Both the position numbers and the translations under genes were made by a program. Below, piece after piece: positions 1-12,884 of a stretch of 64,000 bases of DNA (position 1 is the stretch's first letter; the number at the start of each line of letters is the position of its first letter). The stretch comes from Lingula anatina (Eukaryota > Brachiopoda > Lingulata > Lingulida > Lingulidae): contig NW_019775404.1 in NCBI RefSeq assembly GCF_001039355.2, positions 275,968 through 339,967 on the forward strand, written 5' to 3'. The notes beneath the pieces were generated by a model. It did no database searches. It was not told where the DNA came from and saw only the letters and a list, made by a program, of their open reading frames with translations.

Positions 1-440
1 GAGATAGGTCCATAGTTACTATTGAAGTTGAATAGGAAGTCCTATACTGGCAATCTAAGTGTGACCTTGAAATTGACCTTTGACCTACTTTTTATCATGA
101 ACTGAACTCTGCTAATTTCTTTCTCTTTTAACTTCAAACTTGACAGAGATAGGTCCATAGTTACTCTTGAACTTGAATAGGAAGTCATATACTGGCAATT
201 TACTGTGACCTTGAAATTGACCCTTGACCTACCTTACGAAGAACTTAAATTTGATTGTACCATATATATTTTTTGCAATAGTTAAAAAATTCTTGTTGAT
301 TGCATTTTTACAGCTTGTCAAGCACAAAACTGGTGGCTGTGTCCCTTATTTTGTGTATGTGGGGGTCTATACAATTGCGTTTGCTCCAGCTGGTGGTACA
401 ATATTTGGAGGCGGTATCGCCTCTCTGATCCTCTAGTTTT
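1..440 (-). repeat. Composite interspersed repeat with tandem TGACCT-rich units
   Basis: Two diverged units of about 140 bp (starting near 1 and 145) each open with a 'gagataggtccatagttact' type block and carry a TGACCTTGA followed by a TGACCTTTGACCT type block (62-86 and 205-230). They are followed by a unique arm (about 290-440). The same units and the same arm, in the opposite orientation, occur at 33630-34626, so this is one family present twice in the window. No protein-coding capacity is convincing; short ORFs in the arm are shared only because the DNA is shared. The family class is unknown to me. The window edge cuts the element, so its true length is not visible. Confidence 0.8.
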
Positions 441-468
441 TTTAGCATCCAACCTTTTTTTTTCATAT

Positions 469-785
469 GTATGGGACCATTCAGATCGCGAAGAGGCAAG
501 TGCTAGCTAGGCTGTGACCTAAATATGGCGGACTTATATGAAAGGAAGACTGCTTATTCCTGTAATGGTCTCTCTGCCTCTCACACGCCTCCCCACGCGT
601 TGTCCCTGCAGGGACACATTAATTAAATCTCAGCTAAATTCAACCGATTGAGATTCGATGCATGGGGAGGCATGTGAGAGGCGGATAGACCATTACAGGA
701 TTAAGTGGCCTTCCTTTCATGTAAGTCCACCATATTTAGGTTGTGGCCTAGCTAGCACTAGGCTCTTCTCCATCTGAATGGGACC
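469..785. repeat. Foldback (long inverted repeat) element
   Basis: The stretch from about 469 to 600 is the imperfect reverse complement of about 655 to 785. Arms are about 125-130 bp with scattered mismatches; paired landmarks are gtgctagctagg (left) with cctagctagcac (right), cctgtaatggtc with gaccattacagg, and gaggggaggcgtg-like segments near the loop. A loop of about 55 bp separates the arms. This is the structure of a foldback or MITE-type DNA element. No ORF lies inside. I could not settle the target-site duplication. Confidence 0.85.
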
Positions 786-3673
786 TGTGGTTTAAAGGTG
801 TCATTAAAATCTTAATCTAACTCTAAATATCTTATAAAATCATGTGTAATATGTCCTATAAAAAGCCACGAGTTAATTGCTATTAATCCATAGTCATTTA
901 TTTCAGATTCCATAACTGCACACATGCTGATGCCATTGAGTGATTATACTGCTAAGAAACAAAGCAGATCAACTAGTCCAGCCTTTTAAATATCAGCATT
1001 TCATGAAGCTGATTTGTTGACCTTATTAATTACAGTTATATGGATACTGAATACTGCCCATGCAGTATAAACTAAGAGCTAGTGAAATTTTAGACACCAC
1101 CAATCTTATTACCGTACCTTTTCAAATGATATTCAGACTCTTTGAATGATTTTCTTATGCCAGAATGGATTGAACAATAAAACTGTAGATAAAGAAGAAC
1201 ACATATCCTATTTATACCTATACATAACATTTATCCCACAAACAAAAGGATAATGGCACTTTTATTTTGCTTACACACTCACCTGTATTTTAATTGCTTG
1301 AAGCACCAGCCTAAAGGGATATGTCCACTACAACTACTCCGCATCCCCATTATGCAACATACAGGAGCAAATTATATTTTCTCCACACCTGGATATAACT
1401 ACTCTTTTATGTTGCATACAGTGGACAACTTGTGTTGTAACTAGTACACATGGATCTACTATTTCTTTAATTAAATTTAATGAATGTGATAAGCAATCAA
1501 ACATGAGGAAAATGAAAGATGGGATTAGTTTGGACATGATTGAGTAATGTGATCCGTCAGTATTATTCTGTTACAGTGTAAGCTTACATAAAGTGAAGCA
1601 ATTAAAATTTTTTATATAAAATGTTTTTATATAGTTACAACTTACAAAAAATTGTTTACTGTCATTTTTGTTTAAAAATAAATGGCAGTGCTTTAAACGT
1701 ATTAATTTCAAAGAAATTATAAATCTGTTGCTTTAGATGATTTAATAATGTAATCATAAGAATTTTTATACTATATTTTAGTTTTATGTATTAAATTTAC
1801 TGAACATTTGTGGCTGTTATGATAAGTAATCCATTGTTATCAGCATAAATTTAAAGTAGTCTCCAATTAAACAGCTAGATGTTCCAAATTGTATCAATTT
1901 ACAGACTAGTTTTTTATTTAAAATCCCAATTTCTGTTTTTTAATGTATAGCACAACAATCGTAATAAAAGAAAATGAAATTAGTACAACATTGATACTTT
2001 ATTTGTTCTTAATACACTTGCATTAAAACTATTTCCAGCAGTCTTCATCAAGATATGGAATGTCAACAGGAATATAACCGGTATTAATATATGCATACAA
2101 AGTTTCTATATTCCACAACCTATACATTGAGCTAAAAGGTAAAAAATGTATATTAAATGGGATAGAAATATGAGCATTTGATATGCTTCTAGAATAAACT
2201 AATTTATACTAGTTTCAGCATGAAAATGTGTATGAAAACTGATTGAAAATGAAAAAAACTGGTTAGGTACAAAGTACCCTTTTGGTGTATAGACACAGAA
2301 ATAATGTATAACTGTCCTTATCCTTTGTGTTCTTGACCAAAAAAGAATAATATAATATAAGTATATACAAAATATTCTTGTGAGATTCTACAAGTTCAGA
2401 GATTTGATATCTAACAAGATAAAACCTGAAAAGTCTAAAACAGTCCAATATATCTAAAACAATCCAATAAAGCAACCGAAAGCTTGATCAAACTATTTCA
2501 TGGACTTGTGGCAGAAGATTCTACACATTACTGCTTTCTGTACAGGACTGTTGTTCATGAGAGCAGATCAAGCCTAGTGAACTTGCAGTGGGTAATAATA
2601 GTTGTACCCAACATAGATGAGAGACATTGCAAGAGTGATAGATGCCAAGAGTTTGAATATTTAAAAGGCATTTTCTGTATGACTGATGCCTATGTAGAGT
2701 GAGCATTTTTCTCTAAGCCTTGTGGCCTATACATACCATTCTAATCTCTTTCATTGTACAAAAGATTTGAAAAAAAAAGTGTAAAGCTTGCAGTACTCGT
2801 ACAAAAATAACGTAAAAAAAGTCTGTAAACTGAAGAGATATTAGAGCTGGTTCAATATTGCTGTAACAATTGTTTGCTATGTGTAACTTTTCTCTAAATA
2901 TAAATAGCAAAGAGTTGCGTTTTTCTTATAATTTCTTATTAATGCTTTCCAGTCTGAAGCATAATAGTAAAGTCTGTGTTAGTTGTACTCAGCAGCACAT
3001 TTTATCTGTTTTTAGACACTACCTCTATGAGCCATATATTGCAGTACCAGAAGATCTTTACTGCACATCTACCATACATGATTTTCTATACCATCTTCCA
3101 GCAGGTATTTCCAGTTAAAAGAAGATTTTTAATACTGTTTTCTACTTCATACAAGTTATTCCCAAGTATATCATACCCAGCACACTGACTAATATATCGA
3201 CACAAACCTTAATTATCACAAGCAAAGACATGTTAAATTTAAGAAATTATATACAGCAAAGGTAACAAAAATATTAAACATGATAAAATATTATGCAGCA
3301 TACATTACAGATAATGGCATGCTTTATTTTACTATACTGCTCTTACAATGCAGACAAAATATTACGTAGCCATCTGACTTAATTATCTATCACATTGCGC
3401 TCATATCAACCCAAAAGCCCCACTGATACATATCTGTTACATAAAAATCTCTTAAATTACAAGACACAAAGATCACATACACAGGGTACTGTTTCAGCTC
3501 TGAAAACCAAATAAACCCTGAAAACCAAATACACTGGCCATGGAGTCTTAAGGTTGTGCAGTTTTGAACAGTTACTTAAAATAACTTGAGACTGAGATGA
3601 ATTCTGCACCCTAAAGGGAGACAAATATAGCAAAACAATTATCCTGGAAGTTGTCTAACATTGAAAGTGTTGG
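786..3673. other. Noncoding flank downstream of NIPAL2
   Basis: AT-rich sequence with no exon that I can support on either strand. It should contain the 3' untranslated region of the minus-strand NIPAL2 gene just below 3674; a minus-strand AATAAA (tttatt at about 3323) is a possible polyadenylation signal but weak evidence by itself. Short ORFs here have no recognisable family features. Confidence 0.6.
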
Positions 3674-6526
3674 TTAAGGTTGCACTGCACCATAACCATC
3701 AGTTGGCATCTCTTCTTTAGCAGGAGATTCCTCTGAGGGGCTTTGATCTTTCAAGATTGGGTTTCTCTCTTGTGACCTGGGCTGAACTGTTGATCTTGAG
3801 TAGGTAGATAATAACCAGTCTGAAAACAAAATTATATTATATTGGATACCATTTCAACAGTTTTTAATGTAAAAAGGTTTTTCACGAAGTAAGATTTTAC
3901 TATTGTTATGATAGACTTTAATTTTGTAAAAAAAAAAAAAAAAAAGAAAAAAAATTCTTTAAAAAAATTAACTGTTATAATGGTCTAATGACTGCTGAGA
4001 TCCTCATTCAGAATTACTATTAAATATGAAATTAAAAAACAAGTTATAACTGCTATTATATTCACCTGGTAGTATGGCAGCCAGTTTTGGTTTTGGCTCA
4101 TTGCTAGGAGATGGAGGTGGTCCTTTTCCTGACGTGATGAAAAATACGCCAATAAAACACAGAGTGCACCTAAAAAAACACAAATAAAGTGTGACACATA
4201 ATATTCATCAATCATTTTTTGGTTGCTAATAAGCATGCTTTCCCATCTCATTTTTTTTTTGTTCCAGTAGAAATTTTACCGTTCTTTTTTTTTTCAGAGA
4301 GCTTTTGATGGAGAATAGTAGGTTGAACTTCAGAAAATACACTTTTCACTTATACTAGTACAAAACTATTTATTTATTGTTTTTTGTAAAACATTTCTGT
4401 CGCCAACTTACCCAAACATGAACATAAAGATGTCCAAACCATTCATACCCCAAAACTCTCTGTAGAAAACGATACCTGAAATAATAAAACACAATAAAAC
4501 TCAACAAATTAAAGCTGTTTTTATTTTCACTGAAGTTCTTCATAATTTTAAAATATTTTAGTTGAAATAAAAAAAAAAGATACAAAAAAAGTAACCTATG
4601 CCTGACAATCACCCATGTACTATTTATAACAAAAAAAGTAGAGATCCACTTTCTTGATAAAAATAACAATGTAACAGGACTTCAATTTTTAATGACACAA
4701 AAAACAAATTATATAATAACCAAAGCAAATCATTTTTGGAACAGATAGCAGTAAAATGACAACATGTATAGTGCTGAGAAAGCAGTGACATAATGGCATG
4801 ATTAGTAATCTTGGAGCTGTCCCCCGACCAGAAACAGAACAAGATAATATCACGTCAATCAATATCTGGAACATCTCAAGTCTTTCCAAGATGCCAAGAG
4901 ATATCTTTGATGAAATGATGAAAGCATATCCACAAAATCTATACAGAAGGAAACTAATTGAAAACTGCATGTGAATGTATTCCCCGTTGGTTTAAGAAGC
5001 CAATAAAGAAAGACAGAATTCCAGCAGAAAGAGTTTTTTTTCTTGGTCTTTACAGGAAAACTTATTACAGTCTTCTTGAAAGTGATTTGTTTTCTAAATT
5101 GTCATGGTGCTAGAACATACTGAGTGACCAGGACCAAGGTTTACATCTATCAGAATGCTGTACATTTATCTCTTTAGCTATAGGCTACAGCTGACAGTTA
5201 TAAGAAATACATTTTTCAAGATCAAAAAGAAAAGAAATGAAATAAAAATCACCTGATAATATAGCACTTATGGTGAAAAAGGCAAAGTAGGTTGGTACCA
5301 CAACTGTAGCTTCAAACAACTTCATGGCACTGTTCAAATATCTAGAAAAGAATAAATACAATATGGCAACTCAGTAGAGCAACATCCAGCCATATACATA
5401 CATGCTTATATACATACATTTATTTTCACCACTTTATGCTTGCAAAAGATTTCTGAAGTAAAACCTTCAAATGTATATGCTTCAATCCCATTATTAATCC
5501 TAATCCTAATTATAGGCTTTAGCTGATGTCTGATCATCATTTAAACACAGACACATACACACAGGGGTTAAGTCCAAAGATTTTAGTAATTTCAGTAAAA
5601 AAAATATAAAAGGATAAAAATGAAGCACTTACTTGACCTGCAATATAGCTGTGGCCACTAATATTACCACCATCACATAGAGAACAGGTTGATCAAACTG
5701 GGAGTAGCCCATGAATGTTATATGAATTAAACCAGACACTCCCTTAGCTGAGATTACAGTAAAGGAGGCTGAAAACAATACAATACAAACAGATTATTAT
5801 ACCAAGGTGAACAATATTTCTTATCAAAACAAATTAGCTAGATATTGTGCAAAAAAAAATCTTTTTTGCTAAATACATTTAATACAAATACCACAAAATC
5901 ATTCCTTTTTTGTTACTATCAGTCTGTCTACTCTCCAGCAACTGGGTGATGACGCCTTTTTTTTTCATAAAAAAATTCACTCTGGACACACACTTTTTAC
6001 CAGAGACCAGATGGATATTAACATCATTTTACTTTTGTGAAAATTTTCACAGTACAGAAAAAAGCAGAGAAATAGCCCAAGAAATGAATGTGAATATCTA
6101 GCCATAAAACTAATTTCTCCAGGTTAGAGACACCCCGTGTCCAGTAAGTGGAGAGGATGCTTACCCAGCATGGCACAGATTAACAGGAACACCAACACAC
6201 TGTCAATCTGGAGCTTGTACAGTAACACCAACAGCACAATCAATGCAAGGAACTCTATGATCTAAAACAAACAACAGGAACAAACAGTAAGATATCAGGA
6301 ATAATGTGTCCCTTAGCTACATGCTTACTTAATATTGAAATTTCATCCACCAACACTAAATTCAATAAATTTAAAAACTTAAAACTTAATTTAATAAAGA
6401 GAGTTTTTAATTTGTTAGCAATGAAAATTCCTTTTTTTCAAGAAATTAAAAAAAAAAACATTTATTATCAAATCAGAAACTTCTGACAATGATGTTAAAT
6501 AATGAAATCTGCTATTACTTATGCCT

Positions 6527-6557
<31 letters not shown>

Positions 6558-9500
6558 CATGAACATTAAAATAAACTATTTGGAACTGACATTCCAAACA
6601 AAATACTTACAATATACACCAAAAATGCAATCTGCTTTAATGCTTCGTTTATTTCTGGTCCAGTGAGCACCTTCTCATGCTGCACAAAACAACACATAAA
6701 AATGCTTTTTAGTTTTCAAGAAAATATATAAATCATCAGCTACAACACAGAAATGTGACATGACTCAGGTCCTGCAGGTATTTATGTTGAAGTAATTCAA
6801 GCCAGTATATTTTCACTGAAAAAGGCTACAAAAATCTATATTACAAATACTGCCTTCATATATTTTCACTGAATATAAAGTCATTGAAATTGATTTGTCA
6901 TAATACATTAACTGCACAAAGCAGGGATAGAATTAAAAAATTAACATGATCTGAGTATACTAGTAACTGTTTTATCAAACATATATATCCAAGCAAAAAA
7001 AGTATGATGCATTTTCAGCATATTTCATCCACACCAATATATAATATGTATAAAGTTTTTAAAACGTCCAATAAAATGAAATATAAATATATAAAACAAC
7101 AGCTGAGTGATAAATCATTCTGTCCGTATTAATGGAAGCCTTATGGCTTAATGGTTTTTACTCACTTTAGGAGAAAAGTTGACCAGCAGGAAAGCACCAA
7201 CAATTGAGAGAGCACAACCTGAAGCATTGAAATATCAGTGCAAGTCAAGCCAATACAATGACTTGAGCAGCAAAAAGTAAAATTATTGCAACTGCAAATT
7301 ACAGATGCTGAAGTAATACTATATTGGTGCTGAAAACCAACCACATTTAAATGAATTTTATCAAAATATATAGAATAAGCATGCCCAAATATGTTAAAAA
7401 ACCAAATACAAGCAAATCCAACCATGAAATTAACATAGGTGAAAGACTTTAAAACAAATGATACTATAATTCCTCATCTCTCAAATAAAATAAAAAATCA
7501 GAAAGAATATTCGATGCATATATGTCCGTGCACACTTTTTTATCAAACAGGAGAGAATATCCAGTTTTTATTACAATGAATCACTTACCAAATAAATCTT
7601 GTGGTCTCAACTTTTCTTTCAGAAACACCACTGCTATGAACATATTAGCTGAAAACAGGCAGATACATTTTTCCACATTATATTTAGTTGTAATCCTTTT
7701 GTTAATACATGCAAATTGTAACTGTGTATTTATAAGGAGTAGTAATCAACATATTAAGAATCACTTAACATCTTCAAAAGCTTTTAATGACTGGGTTGAA
7801 ATATACAAAGCCATACACTTTCTTCATAAGGTGTTGGCTATGGCAGTGAAAAAAGTATTTCATATCAACAGCCCTGGATAAAATAAAATGAAAAAAGCAC
7901 AGACCACAAGTATGAAATATCAAGACATCTTCAAAAACAACCTTGGGGACATCAACCACGAAATTCAGGCACCATTAATTCTGAATGTCATCCAAGGACA
8001 TCAAAGCTTGTTGTGATAACAGCGTACCTATGACTGTTGTCGTCCCTAGAGGTGCCACGAGGGATGCTGGAGCATATCCATAGGCAGAGAAATTCCCAAT
8101 TTCTCCAAAAACCATCAATATGATCCCAATCCACCATAATGGATCTTTGGTGTAATGAAAACTTTCATTCTCTTGACTGATTCTTTCCTCATTTTTCATA
8201 TGAGTGTATTTCTACAAAGAGACAAAAAGATAATGATGTCTGAATGACAAGATGATCACTTGCAATTTACAACCCCAGAAGGAATCAGGAAATCATTAAT
8301 TTTGAGAATCAAGGCATGTGGGTAATGCAAAAGTTTAGTGAAGTGGTCTTAAATCCTTCATATATTTGTACAGTCAACCCTTGCTTTCAGATCCTGCTTA
8401 TGCAGTGTAACATAAATGAAAAAAAAAAGATCTACAAATTGTAAAAATTCTACGTAACTTTGCAAAACCCTATCTTTTTTTCCGGAAAATTACAAGAAAT
8501 TATGAGTAAAACTTTAAGTAAAACAAAACATTCTATCAAGTATATGATCTTACCTGAACATTGAGAGAGACACTGATCAATAAGTTTCCACCTATGCAGA
8601 GAAGACATCCTATCAAAACATTCTGGAACAACAAAGAAAGAATTTACCAATAAGTGTGACCATGGTGAAGCTCTTTTAACTTTTCTTAAATCCCTCTAAT
8701 AAATGTCTTTCTTTTCTTTCAAAAATTTTGTTAAAAACTTTTGTTACCTTTACTGGGGTAGCGCTAGCAATTTTTTTTCACTTAGCCAAATCACCACATT
8801 TTTGCCAATTATTTATCCACATGGTTATAACTTGACTAAAACAAGTCAAATCAAGCCCTTTTTGTTTAGCCAATTTAAGTAAGTTTTAGAATTTGGCTAA
8901 ATCGGCGAGTGTTAGCACCACCCCAGCTTTATTTTATGTAAAAATTATGGTACCTATATTTTATGTAAAAGTTATTTGATGATAACTCATTCATCTTGGA
9001 TCAAACAAGTACATACCACTTAAACCTTCACCAGTCTTCACATAATTTTCCAATATATGTCCTATGTTTTTTTTTCAAAGTAACCTAAACTATAGTATGT
9101 TGAGTAGACATTGATATTACTATGAATATTGTGGCAGGATAACATAGGACTAAGGTTGTGTAAATGTCAGTGAATTATAAATATATATCTCATCTGCGTA
9201 GACTGATGGATAAATAATAGCATTTTGATAGCATGGGACACACTGGATATCCAGATAAAGATTTTTTAGCATAAGCCTCTATAACAACAGAGTATGCAAT
9301 TTCATTTCCTTGAAATTCAACTGGTTTTTTAAAAATTATATGAAGATTAAAATGGGGAAAATGGCATTTAGCAGTTCGCCCTTTTTCAGCTTTTTGGATC
9401 AATAGATCATTAAAAACTAAATTTAAAAGGTTTCAGCTTATCAAAACACTCACTTGATTAACATTAAAGTTCACACAACTGAGCTCTTTTCATTCCAACA

Positions 9501-11017
9501 TCAACAACTTACACATTTTACAGTGCTCAACATTTTATGGGAAGTGCTATAGGTAATAAAGAATATTATAAGATGACAATGTCAAATACATTAGTGTTAC
9601 TTACATTAATCTATATACAGGGCATTTTATGAGAAAAAAATTTTTAGGTTAGGTATTCTGCACTTATCAACTATATTACTTTGTAAAACTCAGAATCCTG
9701 TTCTTTTTTTTAAATTCTGTTGTAATGGACATGTTAAAAATATAGAGCCCATAAAAGTTTTTCTGAAAGAAAACTTGGTTTTTATGTGCTGCTAGTAATA
9801 AATCCTGCTACTAGTACTGTAAATTGCCTTATGTTCAGTGTTCCAGCAGTAATACTTCCAAAGGTTGTTCTCTCAAAAATTAAACAATAACAAATTTGCA
9901 ACCAAAATACATTGCTCATTGTGCACTGGTTTCAAGGTTCAAATCAAAGTATCTGTGTTGTAGACAAGAACATCAATTCTTATTATAAATGGAAACAAGA
10001 CACCTGATGAGCCTAAGGCATGGGCCCCACAGCATTTCCCTCTGTCCATGTGACATGTTTACTTGTAATGTCTTATCACGTGTATGCAGAGCCAGACTGC
10101 ACTAGGAATAGAATATTTTGTTTGTACACTTAACAGGTGTTGTCTTTCAGTAACACTTTGCAACAATGAAATTTTGTAAAAAAAAAAAAAAAAGGTATAC
10201 ATATTCTTCGATTGTATTCATCTCGACAATTCATAAAATACAGTTGTCCAACCATAGGAAACCCTAAACTTCAAAAAAGTAGAACATGAAGACAAATAAT
10301 CTGGAGCGAATCTCACTATACATGTGACAAAGTCATGTGACATCCTCTGACCACATCTATCTGTTGAAGACGACCACCAAAATCATGTGACACTCAGTAG
10401 TACACATCGCCTAACTGACCACAACATGTGACACATGGGACTGTATGACAGTTACAGTTTCGGTCCCAATCAATACATGAATGTGTAATGAATTATAATA
10501 TTCATTTTTGGTGGTTAGATATATGGAGTATTTACTTTTCTTTAAAATTTCCCACACGATTTGACCGGTCACTTCACCCTTTATAATGAACAAAGTGTGG
10601 TGTTTTTTTTTGGGTAAAATGCCTCAGAAAAATATATGCATCAATACAGTTACAAATATTTGTAAATATATGTTAGACACACGGGTAAGATTGGCCTGTC
10701 AATCCACACTGCCCATTGCACTGATCCCAAAATCAAATTCTGACTTACAAGTGCATTTTATAGAAGAAGTAGTATATTACAATAAAAAAATGCTATGGCA
10801 ACCAAACATTATGAATTATTCCTTATTCATTCTGGCAATTTCTGGGTGATCTGTCAGTGTCATCTCATAAATAATTCATTCAGCAAGTCTTGCTAGTTTC
10901 AGTAGCCCAGTTATTGATCAGTGAAAGCTACTCTAATAAATTATACTAAACCTGGTATGTTAACGGTGGTTCTGTCGGTCCCTCTGTTGGGAAGACTGTA
11001 GAATTGGGGTCTGACAT
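3674..11017 (-). CDS. NIPAL2: NIPA-like protein 2, magnesium transporter family (12 exons, complete)
   Basis: Exons from 5' to 3': 11017-10952, 8622-8554, 8211-8028, 7648-7589, 7218-7166, 6679-6611, 6261-6165, 5768-5633, 5341-5253, 4475-4412, 4169-4066, 3819-3674. They join in frame across GT-AG sites to 378 residues, close to vertebrate NIPAL2. NIPA proteins are polytopic membrane proteins of the drug/metabolite-transporter fold linked to Mg2+ transport. Exon 2 gives a first membrane segment ending in SVSLNVQKY; exon 3 carries the signature GEIGNFSAYGYAP followed by SLVAPLG, typical of the NIPAL2/3 branch; later exons give FLLVNFSP, ISAKGVSGL and the last helix CTLCFIGVFFIT. The N-terminus is short, hydrophilic and Asn/Thr/Pro rich, and the C-terminus is a Ser/Glu-rich cytosolic tail. 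NIPAL2 is preferred over NIPAL3 because of the GNFxAYG motif; transport of Mg2+ is inferred from the family. A 174-bp MITE sits in the first intron. Confidence 0.93.
6529..6558. repeat. (ATC)n microsatellite
   Basis: About ten tandem atc triplets in a NIPAL2 intron. On the minus strand this reads as a Met run, which is not coding. Confidence 0.95.
8753..8926. mobile_element. 174-bp MITE with 17-bp inverted ends and 5-bp target duplication
   Basis: The left end ctggggtagcgctagca pairs with the right end tgttagcaccaccccag (three mismatches over 17 bp). Both ends are flanked directly by cttta (8748-8752 and 8927-8931), a clean 5-bp target-site duplication. It is non-autonomous, with no ORF, and lies in the NIPAL2 first intron. 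The interior is rich in ttggctaaat/atttagccaa motifs in both orientations. Superfamily not assigned. Confidence 0.8.
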
Positions 11018-11376
11018 CTTGTGAGCAACCTCACCGGGACGACGGGTTACTTCAACGACTTCTGTCCATCCACCTCTGCACGTAGATATATGATATACAT
11101 CAGACTAAAATGTAGGTCATATAAATGAGAAAACCATATGCTATCCACCGATACTAACAAAAACCGGTTGCTTAAAATCAATCTATTTATTCTTGATAAG
11201 TTGATTAGAAGTAAAGAAAAACAATTATTTGAAAAAATTAACCGTGAGTTTTGTGTACCTGAAAACAAATGTATACATTACTTTGATAGCTGGATATTAA
11301 TCCATTAAACAGTGTAAATTAGTCGATCCCCACATACGTTATATTGTATCGACCTTACTTATTGCCCATTCTTCGA
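11018..11376. promoter_or_regulatory. Divergent promoter region, NIPAL2 / unidentified membrane protein
   Basis: Only 359 bp separate the NIPAL2 start codon (minus strand) from the start codon of the plus-strand exon at 11377, so the two genes probably share a bidirectional promoter. I see no clear TATA box for either gene. Transcription start sites cannot be placed from sequence alone. Confidence 0.5.
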
Positions 11377-11553
11377 ATGCAACCCACAAAACGCAGCGAC
11401 GGAGTCATTCCTTCAGTGAAATACTTATTGATTGCATGCACTGTGCTTGTAGTACTGGTGGCCGTGATTTGGTGTTGTATGGGAGGGAATTCTCCTTCTG
11501 CAATGGCTACCCCAGCAGTTGTTGTTCAGTCTTCGATAAAGCAAACTGCTACG
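11377..11553 (+). CDS. First coding exon of an unidentified single-pass membrane protein (partial)
   Basis: An ATG opens 59 codons ending at a consensus donor (ACG|GTAAGT). The product begins MQPTKRSDGVIPSVKY, then has one strongly hydrophobic segment at residues 17-32 (LLIACTVLVVLVAVIW), then a Ser/Ala/Thr/Val-rich stalk. A short basic N-terminus, one membrane segment and a low-complexity stalk are typical of type II Golgi or ER proteins such as glycosyltransferases, but nothing here names a family. Downstream exons are not found before the assembly join at 11999 and appear lost. The call rests on the splice donor, the sensible protein features and the divergent position next to NIPAL2. Confidence 0.5.
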
Positions 11554-11998
11554 GTAAGTTCGTGAGTTATTTTTCTCCTGAAGCTTGTTGTCTCGGTACT
11601 ATACAGTATCCAGTGAAGTGAACGTGATGAAACATAACAACATCGCAGTGAAGTGCAATTCTGAGTATGAGCAATGTGGCTGTTTGAATTTTTTTCATGA
11701 AAAAAAAATAATAATTTAGATTTAATTGAGAACTGTTTTTAGTTTTTGCCTCGGGCGTTTTAAGTAGTGTCAGCTCATGTGTCCTGCCAAAAAATTAATG
11801 TAAATTTGTGCCAGTACTAGAAGGTTTTAGCACGAAACCCATAGTGAGATGATGAGCACTCCATTTAAGAATTTTGATAGGTATACGCTGTGCTAACGCA
11901 TTAAAACAAAAGCCGCAGAAGGTGTAAAATAAAGACAAGTTTCCGGACCAGCTGTGGGAGGACCTGCAGGTTTTTTGTAGTACGTGTGTTCTCCATGT

Positions 11999-11999
11999 N
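11999..11999. other. Single-N assembly join
   Basis: One ambiguous base marks a contig join. To the left a plus-strand gene loses everything after its first exon; to the right the minus-strand INTS8 gene lacks its 3'-terminal exon(s). Real sequence is therefore probably missing here. Confidence 0.85.
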
Positions 12000-12387
12000 A
12001 ATAAATTAAAGTTAAAATCAAAGTAGATGTGAAAGGTATGTGCTATGTTAATCAGCTTTGCATTACGTGTACATAGATTGTAATGTTATATGCAGATAAT
12101 TGAAAAATAACAAAAAATATAGGTCAGCATGCTTAAAGTATTGTTAAAATATCAAATTTCAGTAAAATGTGCAGTCTCAATTATTGTAACTATTGTATGA
12201 AATACCTAGAAATTTCCACTTTAAACTATTGTGCATGTAAGATATAGTGATTTCAGTGTTTATGTTTGTTTATGTGCAGTGATATCTTCAAAACTAAGTT
12301 CAAGAGAGACTTGTACATAATACCTAGATATTTTCACTTCAAACTCTTGTACATGTACATGTGTGGCACTGTGATTTCAGTGTTGTT

Positions 12388-12597
12388 ACCTCCGCCAAGG
12401 TGGTTATGTTTTCACCCCTGTTTGTTTGTCATCAACATAGCTCCAAAAGTTATGGAGCGATTTTGATGAAATTTTCAGGAACTGTCAGAAGTGGGCCGAG
12501 GAAGAGATGATTAGTTTTTGGTAGTGATCTGGATCAATAATCAATCAATAATCATTAATAATAAAAAACACTGCCTTGGCGGAGGTCTGCGCTCTAG
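12388..12597. mobile_element. Short element with CCTCCGCCAAGG inverted ends
   Basis: acctccgccaagg at 12388-12400 is inverted at 12574-12586 (ccttggcggaggt), then gtctgcgctctagt follows. The interior reads 'aaaagttatggagcgatttt...gatctggatcaataatc'. I recall this type of repeat ('cttggcggaggtctgcgctc') from many aquatic animal genomes; that is memory, not a search. It is non-autonomous. The second INTS8 3' copy begins exactly inside its right end, just after the N at 16581. Confidence 0.7.
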
Positions 12598-12884
12598 TTT
12601 AAGTTAGGTAAAGGTTTGTTTTGATCATGCTTAGAATTATTTCAAAAATGTTAAATAATACAATATTATCCTTGAGTGTAGGTAATTTAATGGAGTGTTG
12701 TGGTTTGAGAAAAAAAAGCTTTTTTTTTCCTGTAAAGGAAGCGAGAAGTAAGTGAACAGATCAGTATCAGAGATTCAGTATCAGTATGTAAGAAAGGAAG
12801 TTACAATTAAACTGTAAATGGCAAAGAAAGATTTTAGCTTTCTAAATGGAAGCAGAAATAGCAAAGTCAAGAAGAGAGGATATT

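Noticed and set aside
224-436. Protein encoded by the composite repeat (AFAPAGGTIFGGG-like peptide)
   Set aside because: Shared with the other repeat copy only as shared DNA; frames are not conserved and no domain is present.
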